Notes: a model not told the origin generated them from the sequence alone. Counted from the first letter of the stretch, positions 35,499 to 44,801 are shown. The stretch: DNA of 64,000 bases from Aliivibrio salmonicida LFI1238 (GCF_000196495.1 NC_011313.1:558001-622000), one strand, 5' to 3'. Numbers and translations are program-made.

Positions 35499-36482
35499 TT
35501 AATCAAAATCTAACGGACTCTTAGTTCCTGAAAAATGCAAACCGATTACATGTGTGTAGATCTGAGTCGTCTTAATATCAGAATGACCTAGAAGTTCTTG
35601 TATTGTTCTTAAATCTGCCCCTCTTTCTAATACTCGCGTTGCAAAGCTGTGTCTAAATGTGTGACAACTTGCTTTTTTATCAATGCCGACTTTTAGTATG
35701 GATTTTTTTACTGCGGATTGAATTGTTCTATCCAACAAATGATGTCTACGATGTTTCTCTGATCGTGGGTCTTTACTGATTTGTGGGGATGGGAAGACAT
35801 ATTGCCAACCATAACTTTTTGCTTGCGTTGGGTATTTTTCAGCCAAAGCGTAGGACATATAGACTTCATCATTACCGTTTATCGCATCGAGTTTATGCTG
35901 TTGTTTAACAAACGCAAGTTGTGTTTTTATCGCGTCGACAACACTTTCAGGCAATATTGAGGTGCGATCTTTATTCCCTTTGCCGCTTTTAATCGTGATT
36001 ATCTTTTTATCTAGGTCAATATCATTAACTCGAAGTCGAAGCGCTTCATTGATCCTCAATCCACTGCCATACATCAGTTGTGCAATGAGCTTAATTGGGT
36101 GATTTAGATTGTGAATAACATCCATGGCTTCTTTATGCGTAAATACGGTTGGCAGTTTTGTGGCCTTTTTTGAGCGTTTAAAATCTAAACTATCAACGGA
36201 TTGTTGTAAAAATTCTCGACATAAAAAGACAAGCGCATTAAGGGCCGTTTTCTGTGTATTAGGCGATACGTTTTGTTTTATGACGAGATGCTCAAGGTAA
36301 CTTGGGATGTCAAAGGCTTCAATTTCTTCTTTAGAGGTGTAGTTTTTAAAGCGAATAAAACTACTTATCCAATAAATATAGTGCTTTTCTGTATTGTAAG
36401 CTAAACCACGAGTGCGAATGAAAATACGAAGTTGATCAATAAAGCGTTGTGAGGTGGGATTGAGGTTTAATGGAATGTCCAT
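35499..36482 (-). CDS. intIA: integron integrase IntI (Vibrio type)
   Basis: This tyrosine recombinase acts on attI and attC sites. At 327 residues it has the catalytic residues Arg143 (GSGLRINEALRLRV), His274-x-x-Arg277 (CHTFRHSFATRVLERGADL), His300 (LLGHSDIKTTQ) and Tyr309. Between the two catalytic halves it carries the extra segment of integron integrases (SEKHRRHHLLDRTIQ). It is transcribed away from the array, as in other Vibrio chromosomal integrons. No frameshift is visible, so it should be active. I found no obvious LexA box in its promoter by eye. Confidence 0.96.
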   Translation of the reverse strand: MDIPLNLNPTSQRFIDQLRIFIRTRGLAYNTEKHYIYWISSFIRFKNYTSKEEIEAFDIPSYLEHLVIKQNVSPNTQKTALNALVFLCREFLQQSVDSLDFKRSKKATKLPTVFTHKEAMDVIHNLNHPIKLIAQLMYGSGLRINEALRLRVNDIDLDKKIITIKSGKGNKDRTSILPESVVDAIKTQLAFVKQQHKLDAINGNDEVYMSYALAEKYPTQAKSYGWQYVFPSPQISKDPRSEKHRRHHLLDRTIQSAVKKSILKVGIDKKASCHTFRHSFATRVLERGADLRTIQELLGHSDIKTTQIYTHVIGLHFSGTKSPLDFD

Positions 36483-36776
36483 AATCTCTGATTTTTGATA
36501 AATAATGAAGGTAGTGTAGTTACTTGATAATAACTTTCCATGTAGTTTCGCATATTTATGGCTGACTTATGATTTTACTGGAAATGTTAAATTAATCAGT
36601 TACATGCGAATAGGGTTTTAATCAGGATATACGAATTACATTCTGCTATTTCTATCACGTTTTATGATGCGATGGCTGCTATGATATTGGTTTTAAAGTA
36701 GAATGTGATGACTTGATTGTATTGAGATAGATAGTAGAGATATTACGAATCTAGTTGGTATAATTAAATGTTAAAT
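36483..36776 (+). promoter_or_regulatory. intI promoter and attI region
   Basis: This 290-bp region separates the integrase start from the first cassette. The recombination point is GTTAAAT at 36770-36776, where the first cassette begins. The intI promoter lies on the minus strand and a cassette promoter could lie on the plus strand, but I see no strong consensus pair for either. Confidence 0.7.
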
Positions 36777-36853
36777 CTGCCGAGCAAGCTCGAAGAGTGC
36801 GCTGCCTCGTAATTATCCCTCTTAAACATCTCCTTCATGGTTAGATTTACTGT

Positions 36854-37999
36854 ATGAGTAAACATACAGTTCAAACCTTTTTACAAAAAAGGTTTGAATC
36901 ATATTCGAAGAACCATCGACTCCCTTTATATCAACTTAAGGGGATCAGTCGGCTTTCATCTTGTCGAACTTCATCGATGGGAGGTCATGCGCTGTATTGT
37001 GATAATGGTCATCTCAATGGCTATTGGTACAACAGCTGCGGGCATCGAAGTTGCCCACAATGTGGTGCTCTTAAAAGAGAGCAATGGCTTAAGAAAGTTG
37101 ATTCGTTTATTTTAGATACTTCTCATCATCATTGGGTATTTACTCTTCCGCATGAGTTACATGAAATATGGTGATATAACAGAGCATTATGTCAGCAAAC
37201 ACTGTTTGACTCTGTACGTAAAACGATTCAGATATTAAGCGCGGATGAGCGATTTCTAGGTGCTAAGGTTGGGTGTGTTTTGGCTCTACATACCTGGGCT
37301 CGAAATCTAACTTTTCATCCTCATCTTCATTGCTTAATTACTCATGGTGGATTGAGTGATGACGGTTGGGTTGAACCAAAGAAAAGTATTCTATTTCCTG
37401 CCAGAGTTATGATGAAGCTGTTTCGCGGTAAGTTCATTGCAGCGCTACGCGCAGCAATGAATAAAGGAGAGTTAAATTATCCTGACACGCTTTCAAAACA
37501 AGATGTTCTAAATCTTTTTAATAAATGGGGTGTTTTGGACTGGGTTGTTCATTGTGCAAAACCGTACTCACATGGTGCTGGCGTTGTTAAATATTTAGCG
37601 CGATATGTTCGTGGCGGAGCCATAAAAAACAGTCAAATTATGCACGTGTCGAACAAGGAAGTGCGAGTTAAGTACAAATCTCATCAAACAAAGAAAACAG
37701 AAATGATTAGGCTAGAGCCTAATCATTTTATTGAGCGTATATTAAGTCATATAGCGATACCAAAAAAGCAGCAATACCACTTTGTTGGTTTGTATCATAA
37801 TCGATGTCGAGAGAGGCTGAATAAAGCTCGACAGTATCTTGGCCAAGAGCGGATAAAGGACATTAGTCCTTTATTATGGCGAGAATACGCGGAAAGCAAA
37901 GAGCAGGTACCATGTTGTGATGAATGTGGAGGCAAGGTTACGGTATTGGCTCGATTCAAAGTGATAAACGGTGAATTTATTTTTTCATTGAAAATGTGA
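36854..37999 (+). pseudogene. cassette 1: IS91-type HUH transposase with a nonsense mutation
   Basis: This copy is nucleotide-identical, as far as I can see by eye, to the intact copy at 53947-55092, except that codon 107 is TGA (37172-37174) instead of CGA. Zinc-finger residues are in SCGHRSCPQCG, HUH-type histidines in HPHLH and the paired tyrosines in VVKYLARYV, the last two after the stop. The first 106 residues carry only the zinc-binding part, so no active enzyme is made. The cassette occupies the attI-proximal position. Confidence 0.88.
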
Positions 38000-38208
38000 T
38001 AAGGATTATTCTATTTCGTGTAGAAAGCTTGCTGCTGCAAGCGGTTCCAGTTATCGTGTGGTAGTTGGTTTATTTACTTGAAATAAATAGATATTTAGAT
38101 AAGTGAAATGAGTATTTCCCTTGTTTTAGCATATAGAAATCACAAAGACATCGGCGCAGGCTTGCTCGTCAAATTTAACAGCTGCTGTAACCGAGTCACT
38201 AGTGGCAA

Positions 38209-38316
38209 ATTTAACAATCGAATCAATGCGATGCTTATAACATTCGGCGTTTGTGGTTTAAAGTGTATTTAGTGCTATTAATCCGTCGTTTACACGCATT
38301 ATTCTAGGCGTTACAC
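38209..38316 (+). repeat. attC 1 (class e)
   Basis: Closes the first transposase cassette (36770-38309). It is the only class, with attC 22, that contains gtcgtttacacgcattattctaggcgtt. The site is identical to attC 22 up to the final recombination point. Confidence 0.8.
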
Positions 38317-38871
38317 GAACTCAAAGATTGTAGTTTTTTGGTTCAGTTCAGCGATTGAGCCGTTAGTTTTTTAGGCGTGAAAGTAGGGTGGTTTTCCTTT
38401 TTCTTTGTTGCCTTTTAATATTCGTTTTATCAGGCTCGGCAATTTACTATTATTGCCAAAAGTTCATGGATTTCAGAAACCAATTCACGCTTCAATTGTT
38501 CATGGTTTTGCCTCATTTTAGTTTGCATCAGTGTTTTCCTCGTGACATTTTCTATCCCAATTGTGGTTAGGATATTTGGTTTGTCAGCTCAAAACTGGCT
38601 GAAACCAAGTCGTACAAATGGTGTAAGAAAAAGGGATTGTTTCATCTCGCAGTTTTTGCCGTTGATTGGATATTTTGCTCGCTTAATTGAGCCAGTCTAA
38701 TTAAACTCAGTTTACAGTAAATCTTGGTAAATCAATTCTTTACCAAGTTAATGGAAGCGTTGACAAAGATCGTGTAACAAAGCCATCAACACGATGCTTA
38801 TAACATTCGGCGTTTTTGGTTTAAAGTATAATTGGTTTGGAAAGTTGGTCGTCAGCACGTGTTATGGCGGC
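38310..38871 (+). other. cassette 2: ORF-less cassette (type A)
   Basis: This 562-bp cassette contains no reading frame shared with its relatives. It has the conserved hairpin ttggtttgtcagc...gctgaaaccaa near 38578-38612 and a second palindrome ttggtaaa...tttacc nearby. It is almost identical to cassette 19. The possible 60-codon frame near 38388 is closed in other copies. Confidence 0.7.
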
Positions 38872-38878
38872 GTTGTGC
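38772..38878 (+). repeat. attC 2 (class d)
   Basis: Short site of about 107 bp closing cassette 2; inner arm ...cacgtgttatggcggcgtt. Confidence 0.85.
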
Positions 38879-39448
38879 GTACTGAGTCCGAAATTTTTTG
38901 CACGGTTCGTCAATAGGATCGAGGCTTTTGTAGTTTCGGTTTAGTAAGCGTTCCTTTCTTCTTTATTGCCTTTTGGTTTCCGTATTATCAGGTTCGGCAA
39001 ATTAGTCCTTATTTTCCTAAGTTCAGGCGTTTCAGCGGCTAATTTACGCTTCAATTGTTCTTTGGTTATGCCTCATTTTAGCCTGTATCAGTGTTTTCCT
39101 TTTGGCATTTTCAATCCCAGTTGTGGCAAGGGTATTTGGTTTATCAGTTCCAAACTAGCTGAAACCAAGCCGTTCAAATGGTGTAAAAAATGTATCTGTT
39201 TTCCATTTACTTCATCTCGCAATTTAAGAACATTTTGTTCGCTTAATTGCTATCGGTAAATTAGAATCAAGGCTTAGAAAATCTTGGCAGGGCAGTTCTT
39301 TACCAAGTTAGCCAAGTCGAAAGTAAGCACGCACAACAATCGCATCAACACGATTTATTACATTCGGCGTTCTGGGTTTGTCTTAGGTTTCGTGATTAAG
39401 GCGGTTAATTCAGGTTGGTTTGCATAGTAATAAACGTGTTATGCCAGC
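38872..39448 (+). other. cassette 3: ORF-less cassette (type B)
   Basis: This 577-bp cassette opens with a different first 110 bp (gtgcgtactgagtccg) and then joins the common ORF-less module. The conserved hairpin has cagtt opposite agctg, which still pairs. A 97-codon frame near 38966 is not conserved in other copies. Confidence 0.65.
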
Positions 39449-39455
39449 GTTATAC
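39331..39455 (+). repeat. attC 3 (class c)
   Basis: Longer site than those of the other ORF-less cassettes. It begins CACAAC rather than TAAC and ends atgccagcgtt. Confidence 0.75.
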
Positions 39456-40010
39456 GAACTCTGAGAATGCAGTTTTTTGGTTCAGTTCAGCGATTGAGCC
39501 ATTAGTTTTTTAGGCGTGAAAGTAGGGTGGTTTTCCTTTTTCTTTATTCCCTTTTGATATTCGTTTCATCAGGTTCGGCATTGAACTATTATTGCCCCAA
39601 ATTCAGGCGTTTCAGCGACTAATTTACGCTTCAATTATTCTTTGTTTATGCCTCATTTTAGCCTGTGTCAGTGTTTTGCTCGCAACATTTTCAATCCCAA
39701 TTGTGGCAATGATATTTGGTTTATCAGCTCAAAACTTGCTGAAACCAAATCGTACAAATGGTGTAAGAAAAAGGGATTGTTTCGTTTCACAGTTATTGCC
39801 GTTGAAATGATATTTTGCTCGCTTAATTGAGCCAGTCTAATTAAACTCAGTTAACAGCAAATCTTGGTAAATCAGTTCTTTACCAAGTTAATTGGAGCGA
39901 AAGCAAGGCTCGTATAACAAAGCAATCAACACGATGCTATTACATTCGGCATTCTCGGTTTAGAGTATAATTGGTTTGGGAAGTCGGTCTTTCGCACGTG
40001 TTATTGCGGC
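39449..40010 (+). other. cassette 4: ORF-less cassette (type A)
   Basis: This 562-bp cassette has the common module with ttggtttatcagc...gctgaaaccaa intact. Hydrophobic 72-codon and cysteine-rich 62-codon frames overlap here, but neither is kept in all copies. Confidence 0.65.
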
Positions 40011-40017
40011 GTTATAT
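39912..40017 (+). repeat. attC 4 (class d)
   Basis: Short site of 106 bp with ...cgcacgtgttattgcggcgtt. Confidence 0.85.
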
Positions 40018-40054
40018 TTTTAATCTAGCTTTTGGCTAAAAATGAGGTAAATAG

Positions 40055-40810
40055 GTGAGAAGGACAATTCTCCGAGCATTCTTTGATTCAAGTAGAGCGA
40101 TGCAAAATGTATATATTGGTTTAATTTTACTCTTTTTGAGTTTACTACGGATAACCCTTGAGATTTACCCTACGACTGAACAAAATGAAAATGGTATAAC
40201 TTACCCATTGTGGGACTATTTTTCAGGTAATTTGTTACCGGAAATATCGGGAATGGTTATTGAGGTCTTACTATTTCTATTTGTTATTGATGTTATACGG
40301 GAATTTGAACGCGTCAAATTAGAGAAGAAAGCAGAATTAGAACTAAAGCGGTTAGAAGAAAATCAAAAACTGTCTGAGTTACGTAGAAAAATAGAAATTG
40401 AACGGCGATTGAGGCATCAATTGAGAGTTTTAATCAGAAGGATATTTGAAGATGTTGAAATCATACATGAAGAAACCTGTGCTGATTTTAAATTCCACGC
40501 AAATAAATACCTAGAAAATCAGACTCTTTTTGTCGAGCTTATGTCTAAAGTTTCTGAAGAAACTGTTGATAGTGCTTTTTATGAAGAAGCTGCAAATCTA
40601 GCTAAATTCGAGCTTGAATTGCTAATGTCAATAACACAATCATGCACTGAATTGAGTAGTCAGCATATGAAATCATGGATGAACATTTTGTTTTTTCTTA
40701 AACAGTTATCAATTGGAAAGGAAGTTAATGAGAGTGCAATAAAATTAATTTCAAATATAGCAAATTTTGAAAAATGTAGTCGAGCATCAGGCTATGACGC
40801 TCAAATATAA
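40055..40810 (+). CDS. cassette 5: two-helix membrane protein with coiled coil
   Basis: This 251-residue protein starts at a GTG preceded by GAGG eight bases upstream. Two membrane helices (NVYIGLILLFLSLLRITLEI and GMVIEVLLFLFVIDVIREF) are followed by a charged helical region EKKAELELKRLEENQKLSEL that should form a coiled coil. The rest is helical and cytosolic. I recognise no family. The stop codon is the TAA that begins the attC. A two-helix anchor plus coiled coil is a common layout of cassette-borne and defence-related proteins of unknown role. Confidence 0.75.
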   Translation: MRRTILRAFFDSSRAMQNVYIGLILLFLSLLRITLEIYPTTEQNENGITYPLWDYFSGNLLPEISGMVIEVLLFLFVIDVIREFERVKLEKKAELELKRLEENQKLSELRRKIEIERRLRHQLRVLIRRIFEDVEIIHEETCADFKFHANKYLENQTLFVELMSKVSEETVDSAFYEEAANLAKFELELLMSITQSCTELSSQHMKSWMNILFFLKQLSIGKEVNESAIKLISNIANFEKCSRASGYDAQI

Positions 40811-40930
40811 CAAATGCATCAACACGATTTACTACACTCGGCAATCTCAGTTTGCCGAGTGTTTCTCGTTTTAAGGCGTCAATATTAAGTATAATTGCAT
40901 AGTAGTAAACGTGTTATGCAGGCGTTATGT
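40805..40930 (+). repeat. attC 5 (class b)
   Basis: Its TAA (40808-40810) is the stop codon of the cassette 5 gene. The central hairpin is followed by a T-rich stretch. Confidence 0.88.
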
Positions 40931-41011
40931 GTAATTTTATAGAAGGAGTTAGTCTCGAGTTTTAAATCTTGGAATAGTTATTGGGAATTTAGCCATTCTG
41001 TTCATACGAAA

Positions 41012-41725
41012 TTGCGTTATATCTTAGATGATGAATCTAAAGATTTTTTGAATTCAATAATAGATACTTGCGAAGAACGAACGCAAATCTTGAAAAAAGG
41101 TTCATCTGTAGTGAGAGCGCAAAATGGATATGATTTACAACCGTATTACCAAAAGGACCCAGAAACTGGAGAGGACATTCATGTTGATGATATTGAGCGT
41201 CCTTATCAATATAAAAGAATGAAACCATTAGAAAATAGTGCTTCGGAAGGTAGAGCTAACCCAAAGGGTATTCCATGCTTATATGTCGCAACGGATAAAG
41301 AAACAGCAATGTCAGAGGTAAGGCCGTGGCTTGGCTCTGTAATGTCGGTAGGGCTATTTAAAATAACTAGAGATTTACGAATTATAGTTTTTGCTACAGA
41401 TAAAGAAGAAAGTATTCATAATCATTCATTTTACTTTTCTGAACCATCAGATGAAGAAATTATTAAATCTGTTTGGTTTCATATTGATAACGCGTTTTCT
41501 AAACCAACTAAAACTTCTGATTTGAAATCAGATTATGCTCCTACGCAGATAATATCAGAGTTTATAAAATCAAAAGGGTATGATGGAATAGCTTACAGAA
41601 GTTCTTTAGGTGGAGGGCATAATATTGCTTTGTTTGATCTTGAATCTGCTGATATTGTTTCATGCACTCTCTTCCATGCTTCTAAGATCAATTTTGAGTT
41701 TGAAAGATCTCGAGATCCTTACTAA
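41012..41725 (+). CDS. cassette 6: RES-domain protein, start codon uncertain
   Basis: RES proteins degrade NAD+ and are usually toxins paired with an Xre antitoxin, which is absent here. Motifs seen are SSVVRAQNG, LYVATDKETAMSEVRPWLG, and YAPTQIISEFIKSKGYDGIAY with a final SSLGGGHNIALFD. The frame is open from 40943, and its predicted upstream residues (SWNSYWEFSHSVHTKLRYIL) fit the family, but no ATG, GTG or TTG is found there. AAGGAG at 40943-40948 is followed six bases later by TCG, one change from TTG. The TTG at 41012 has no ribosome binding site. The start may be lost, silencing a toxin. Confidence 0.7.
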   Translation: MRYILDDESKDFLNSIIDTCEERTQILKKGSSVVRAQNGYDLQPYYQKDPETGEDIHVDDIERPYQYKRMKPLENSASEGRANPKGIPCLYVATDKETAMSEVRPWLGSVMSVGLFKITRDLRIIVFATDKEESIHNHSFYFSEPSDEEIIKSVWFHIDNAFSKPTKTSDLKSDYAPTQIISEFIKSKGYDGIAYRSSLGGGHNIALFDLESADIVSCTLFHASKINFEFERSRDPY

Positions 41726-41738
41726 ATAACATAATTAC

Positions 41739-41865
41739 ACATAACAAATGCATCAACACGATTTGCTACATTCGGCGTTGTCAGTTTGCCTTTAGTTTCA
41801 GTGATTAAGGCGTTAAAATTCAGCTAAGTCTGTATCGTAGCAAACGTGTTATGCAGGCGTTATGT
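41739..41865 (+). repeat. attC 6 (class c)
   Basis: Site of 127 bp ending ...gtgttatgcaggcgttatgt. It contains tttagtttcagtgattaagg. Confidence 0.85.
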
Positions 41866-41882
41866 GTTCCCAAGGGGTAAGT

Positions 41883-42317
41883 ATGGATATCCAGTTTAAA
41901 AGAGCTTCTGAGCTAAAATATGCTGAGTCACTAACTCAATCCAATATGGCTAGTTATTATTTAACTCGGAATATCGTTTGGGACAGCAATCTGTTTATCA
42001 ACAATTGGACTATCTTGGATAACTTTGAAATATTCGCGGATAATCATCGAGTTGGTATTGTTCGTTTTAGCTATAATGAATCGACCACTTTTCTGCGAGA
42101 TTTACAGTTAAGCCCAGAATTTCACGGGAAGGGTATTGGTGCGAAAAGTCTCGATATGATTATAAACCACGCTAGACAGCATCAATCAAAAAAGTTACTT
42201 CTTCGTGTGTTCAGCGAAAATCCAGCAATCAAGTTATATAAAGAAAAAGGGTTTACGCAAACCGTGGAAGTGAATGGGTTAATAGAAATGGAATTTACTT
42301 TAAGTTCAAACACATAA
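41883..42317 (+). CDS. cassette 7: GNAT family acetyltransferase
   Basis: This 144-residue GNAT enzyme transfers an acyl group from acetyl-CoA to an unknown amine. The acetyl-CoA loop is LSPEFHGKGIGAKSLDMII, followed by ENPAIKLYKEKGFTQT, the usual late strand-helix. The ATG at 41883 follows AAGGGG; an earlier in-frame ATG at 41862 lies inside the attC. The stop is the TAA of the following attC. Being single, it is not a DUF1778-type antitoxin partner. Confidence 0.85.
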   Translation: MDIQFKRASELKYAESLTQSNMASYYLTRNIVWDSNLFINNWTILDNFEIFADNHRVGIVRFSYNESTTFLRDLQLSPEFHGKGIGAKSLDMIINHARQHQSKKLLLRVFSENPAIKLYKEKGFTQTVEVNGLIEMEFTLSSNT

Positions 42318-42436
42318 CAAATGCATCAACACGATTTACTACATTCGGCATTCTAGGTTTCTTTGGTTTTACCGTATTAAGTGGTAAATTTGAGCTTAAT
42401 CTGCATAGTAGCAAACGTGTTATGCAGGCGTTATAT
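42312..42436 (+). repeat. attC 7 (class a)
   Basis: Its TAA provides the stop codon of the cassette 7 gene. The core is cattctaggtttctttgg. Confidence 0.88.
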
Positions 42437-42547
42437 TCACAAAGCTTAAAAATTAAATCCGTATTAGTTCCGTACAAGTTGCGCTTTGGTTGTTTAAATC
42501 TTATACTCAGGTTAATTACGGAATTACTCCGTACGATTGGAGGTTTT

Positions 42548-42817
42548 ATGGCTACTGCAAGACTTGATATCCGTTTGGATGAAGAAATCAAAGCTAAGGC
42601 TGAGAAAGCTTCAGCTTTACTTGGTTTAAAAAGCTTAACTGAATACGTTGTTCGTTTAATGGACGAAGATTCAACTCAGGTGATTTCTGAATATGAAAGC
42701 ATCACTGTTGAAGCAAATGTATTTGACCAATTCATGATTGCTTGTGACGAGGCTAAAGCTCCGAATAAAGCATTACTTGGAGCTGCTGCATTTACTAAAA
42801 GTGGTGAGTTTAAGTGA
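42548..42817 (+). CDS. cassette 8: DUF1778 (TacA-type) antitoxin
   Basis: This 89-residue ribbon-helix-helix antitoxin begins MATARLDIRLDEEIKAKAEK. The DNA-binding beta strand and helix are ARLDIRLDEEIKAKAEKASA. The C-terminal part should wrap the partner acetyltransferase. The start is the ATG at 42548 with GGAGG upstream, not the ATG inside the attC. Upstream are cggaattactccgtacg-like inverted repeats, likely operators for self-repression. Its stop overlaps the toxin start. Confidence 0.88.
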   Translation: MATARLDIRLDEEIKAKAEKASALLGLKSLTEYVVRLMDEDSTQVISEYESITVEANVFDQFMIACDEAKAPNKALLGAAAFTKSGEFK

Positions 42818-43344
42818 GTTATTCCAAGACTTTTAAAGAATTGGATAAATCACAACACGATAGAGCATCATTTGACTGCGGTGAAAAAGAGTTAAATGAT
42901 TTTATCCAAACTCAAGCCGCTAAACATATGCAAGCAGGTATCAGCCGCACTATGGTTTTGCCTGCTTCTGTGCCTCTACCAAATCAAAAATATCCAATTT
43001 GTTCATTTTATAGTATTGCGCCAAGTTCAATTAGCCGTGATACGTTGCCACAAGCCATGGCTAAAAAATTACCACGCTATCCAATTCCTGTTTTTCTTTT
43101 AGCTCAATTGGCAGTTCATAAAGAATTTCATGGAAGTGGGTTAGGTAAAGTTAGCTTAATCAAAGCTCTAGAATATCTTTGGGAAATTAACTCTCACATG
43201 AGAGCATATGCCATTGTTGTTGATTGTTTAACTGAACAAGCTGAGTCATTCTACGCAAAATATGGTTTCGAGGTTCTTTGTGAAATCAATGGTCGTGTAA
43301 GAATGTTCATTCCGATGAAAACAGTCGGTCAGTTATTCACTTAG
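42814..43344 (+). CDS. cassette 8: TacT-like GNAT toxin
   Basis: TacT-type toxins acetylate aminoacyl-tRNA and stop translation. The 176-residue protein begins at a GTG that overlaps the antitoxin stop (GTGA). Family segments are ASFDCGEKELNDFIQTQAAK, SFYSIAPSSI, the acetyl-CoA loop LAVHKEFHGSGLGKVSL and a late Tyr in AESFYAKYGF. All are intact. Confidence 0.88.
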   Translation: MSYSKTFKELDKSQHDRASFDCGEKELNDFIQTQAAKHMQAGISRTMVLPASVPLPNQKYPICSFYSIAPSSISRDTLPQAMAKKLPRYPIPVFLLAQLAVHKEFHGSGLGKVSLIKALEYLWEINSHMRAYAIVVDCLTEQAESFYAKYGFEVLCEINGRVRMFIPMKTVGQLFT

Positions 43345-43356
43345 ACGTAAGAGTGA

Positions 43357-43481
43357 ATATAACAAATGCATCAACACGATTTGCTACATTCGGCATTCTA
43401 GGTTTCTTTGAGTTTACTGTGTTAAGTGGTAAATTTGAGCTTAATCTGCATGGTAGCAAACGTGTTATGCAGGCGTTATAT
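43357..43481 (+). repeat. attC 8 (class a)
   Basis: Site of 125 bp closing the TacAT-type cassette; the core is cattctaggtttctttgag. Confidence 0.88.
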
Positions 43482-43496
43482 GGTTTTGAGGTAAAT

Positions 43497-44048
43497 ATGC
43501 AAGTCGACAAGTTAATAAATACGGTTATTGATGATTTAAAAAAAGTTTCAGAATCTGAACCGAATGAACGCCTTCCAAAAGAAGAACAAATACGATCTTG
43601 TATATTCTTCGCTTTAAAGAATAAATTTGATTATGTTTGCTGTGAAAGAAATTATCAATCTGTTGATAATGGTAAAAATATAGAATGTGATATTTGGGCC
43701 GCCAATTCCGGAGAACAGCCAGTTTGGATGGAAATTAAACGGTGTTGGCATTTATCATCTTGGGTTAATAAACCTGGTGAACAATTAAAGACTTGGGAAG
43801 CGGATTTAAACAAATTATCTACTGTTGATATTAATTCCAAACGCTACTTTTTTCTTGTCGGAGTATTTGATTCTGAGCCAAATAGAGACGATTCTAAAAA
43901 GAATAAAGTTATTTTAAACATTCAAAACACTCAACCTCAAAATTTGTGCTTTGAGCGTTATTCATCTTATTTTTGGAGAGAATCATCTATCTCTAATATT
44001 GCAGTTTGGGTATGGTGTTGGAACTCCGGTGAGGTCATAACCATATAA
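43497..44048 (+). CDS. cassette 9: hypothetical protein with a PD-(D/E)XK-like motif
   Basis: The ATG at 43497 with GAGG just upstream gives 183 residues. The frame extends back into the attC, but that part is not coding. A possible nuclease core runs from Glu30 in a helix (EEQIRSCIFFALKNK) to Asp65 (IECDIWAAN) and Glu79-x-Lys81 (VWMEIKR). This order is seen in PD-(D/E)XK restriction-type nucleases. No further domain is recognised. The stop codon is the attC TAA. The nuclease assignment is an inference from motif spacing. Confidence 0.55.
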   Translation: MQVDKLINTVIDDLKKVSESEPNERLPKEEQIRSCIFFALKNKFDYVCCERNYQSVDNGKNIECDIWAANSGEQPVWMEIKRCWHLSSWVNKPGEQLKTWEADLNKLSTVDINSKRYFFLVGVFDSEPNRDDSKKNKVILNIQNTQPQNLCFERYSSYFWRESSISNIAVWVWCWNSGEVITI

Positions 44049-44166
44049 CAAATGCATCAACACGATTTACTACATTCGGCATTCTAGGTTTCTTTTAGTT
44101 TACCGTATTAAGTGGTAAGTTTGGTTTAATCTGCATGGTAGCAAACGTGTTATGCAGGCGTTAAAT
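44043..44166 (+). repeat. attC 9 (class a)
   Basis: Its TAA (44046-44048) stops the cassette 9 gene. Site of 124 bp. Confidence 0.88.
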
Positions 44167-44235
44167 GAACTGTCTCAATGGCTAATTAAGTGATACAATA
44201 GTGATACTTTGTTCTTTCGATAATGGAAACTGAAT

Positions 44236-44490
44236 ATGAAAGTTGAATTAGTCACTACATTGAAGCGTCAAGCTACTAAAATTCTTTCTGAGCTTCATGC
44301 CTCAAAAGAGCCGGTATTAATTACAGAGCATGGTCAACCATCTGCGTATTTGTTGGATGTCGATGATTATGAATTTATGCAAAAACGTATTGCCATTCTT
44401 GAAGGCATCGCCCGTGGTGAAAAAGCTATTTCAGATAATCGTGTCGTTTCTCATGAAGTAGCAAAAGAGAAGATGAATAAATGGCTGTAA
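44236..44490 (+). CDS. cassette 10: Phd/YefM-family antitoxin
   Basis: This 84-residue antitoxin begins MKVELVTTLKRQATKILSEL. The Phd/YefM core appears as LITEHGQPSAYLLDVDDYEF. Its C-terminal tail should cover the toxin. Two gtgatac repeats upstream (about 44190-44205) are candidate operator half-sites. It overlaps the toxin gene by 10 bases, so the two are coupled. Confidence 0.9.
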   Translation: MKVELVTTLKRQATKILSELHASKEPVLITEHGQPSAYLLDVDDYEFMQKRIAILEGIARGEKAISDNRVVSHEVAKEKMNKWL

Positions 44491-44795
44491 TTAATTGGAC
44501 TGAATCAGCATTACTAGATTTAGACGAAATTGCGGAATACATAGCCATTAATAATATCTTAGCGGCTAAAGCGTTAGTTAAGTCAGTTTTTCATTGTGTT
44601 GAACGTTTGGAAGACTTTCCATTTTCAGGTCGTAATGTGCCGGAGCTTCCTCATTTAGATTATCGTGAAATAGTGTTACCGCCATGTCGTATCTTCTACA
44701 AAGTAACCAATGACGATGTTGTGTATATCCTTTACGTTATGAGAGAAGAGCGCGAGTTACGCCAATTTGTTCTTAATGACCGTGGTTTGCAGTAA
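44481..44795 (+). CDS. cassette 10: ParE-like toxin
   Basis: This 104-residue toxin of the ParE/RelE superfamily runs INWTESALLDLDEIAEYIAI, then ERLEDFPFSGRNVPEL and YREIVLPPCRIFYKV. ParE toxins poison gyrase, but the superfamily also includes ribonucleases, so the target is not certain. It overlaps the antitoxin gene by 10 bases. Confidence 0.88.
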   Translation: MAVINWTESALLDLDEIAEYIAINNILAAKALVKSVFHCVERLEDFPFSGRNVPELPHLDYREIVLPPCRIFYKVTNDDVVYILYVMREERELRQFVLNDRGLQ

Positions 44796-44801
44796 GAGTT
44801 C

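Noticed and set aside
36483..36770. LexA box in the intI promoter
   Set aside because: I looked for CTGT-N8-ACAG and found only loose partial matches (ctgg...tcag with wrong spacing), so I do not call SOS control.
37280..37999. Separate gene in the second half of cassette 1
   Set aside because: It is the remainder of the transposase after the TGA at codon 107. No ribosome binding site precedes its first internal start.
38388..39830. 60-97-codon frames inside the ORF-less cassettes
   Set aside because: None is open in all copies. Stops interrupt them in cassettes 2, 19 or 24, and the two overlapping frames change independently.
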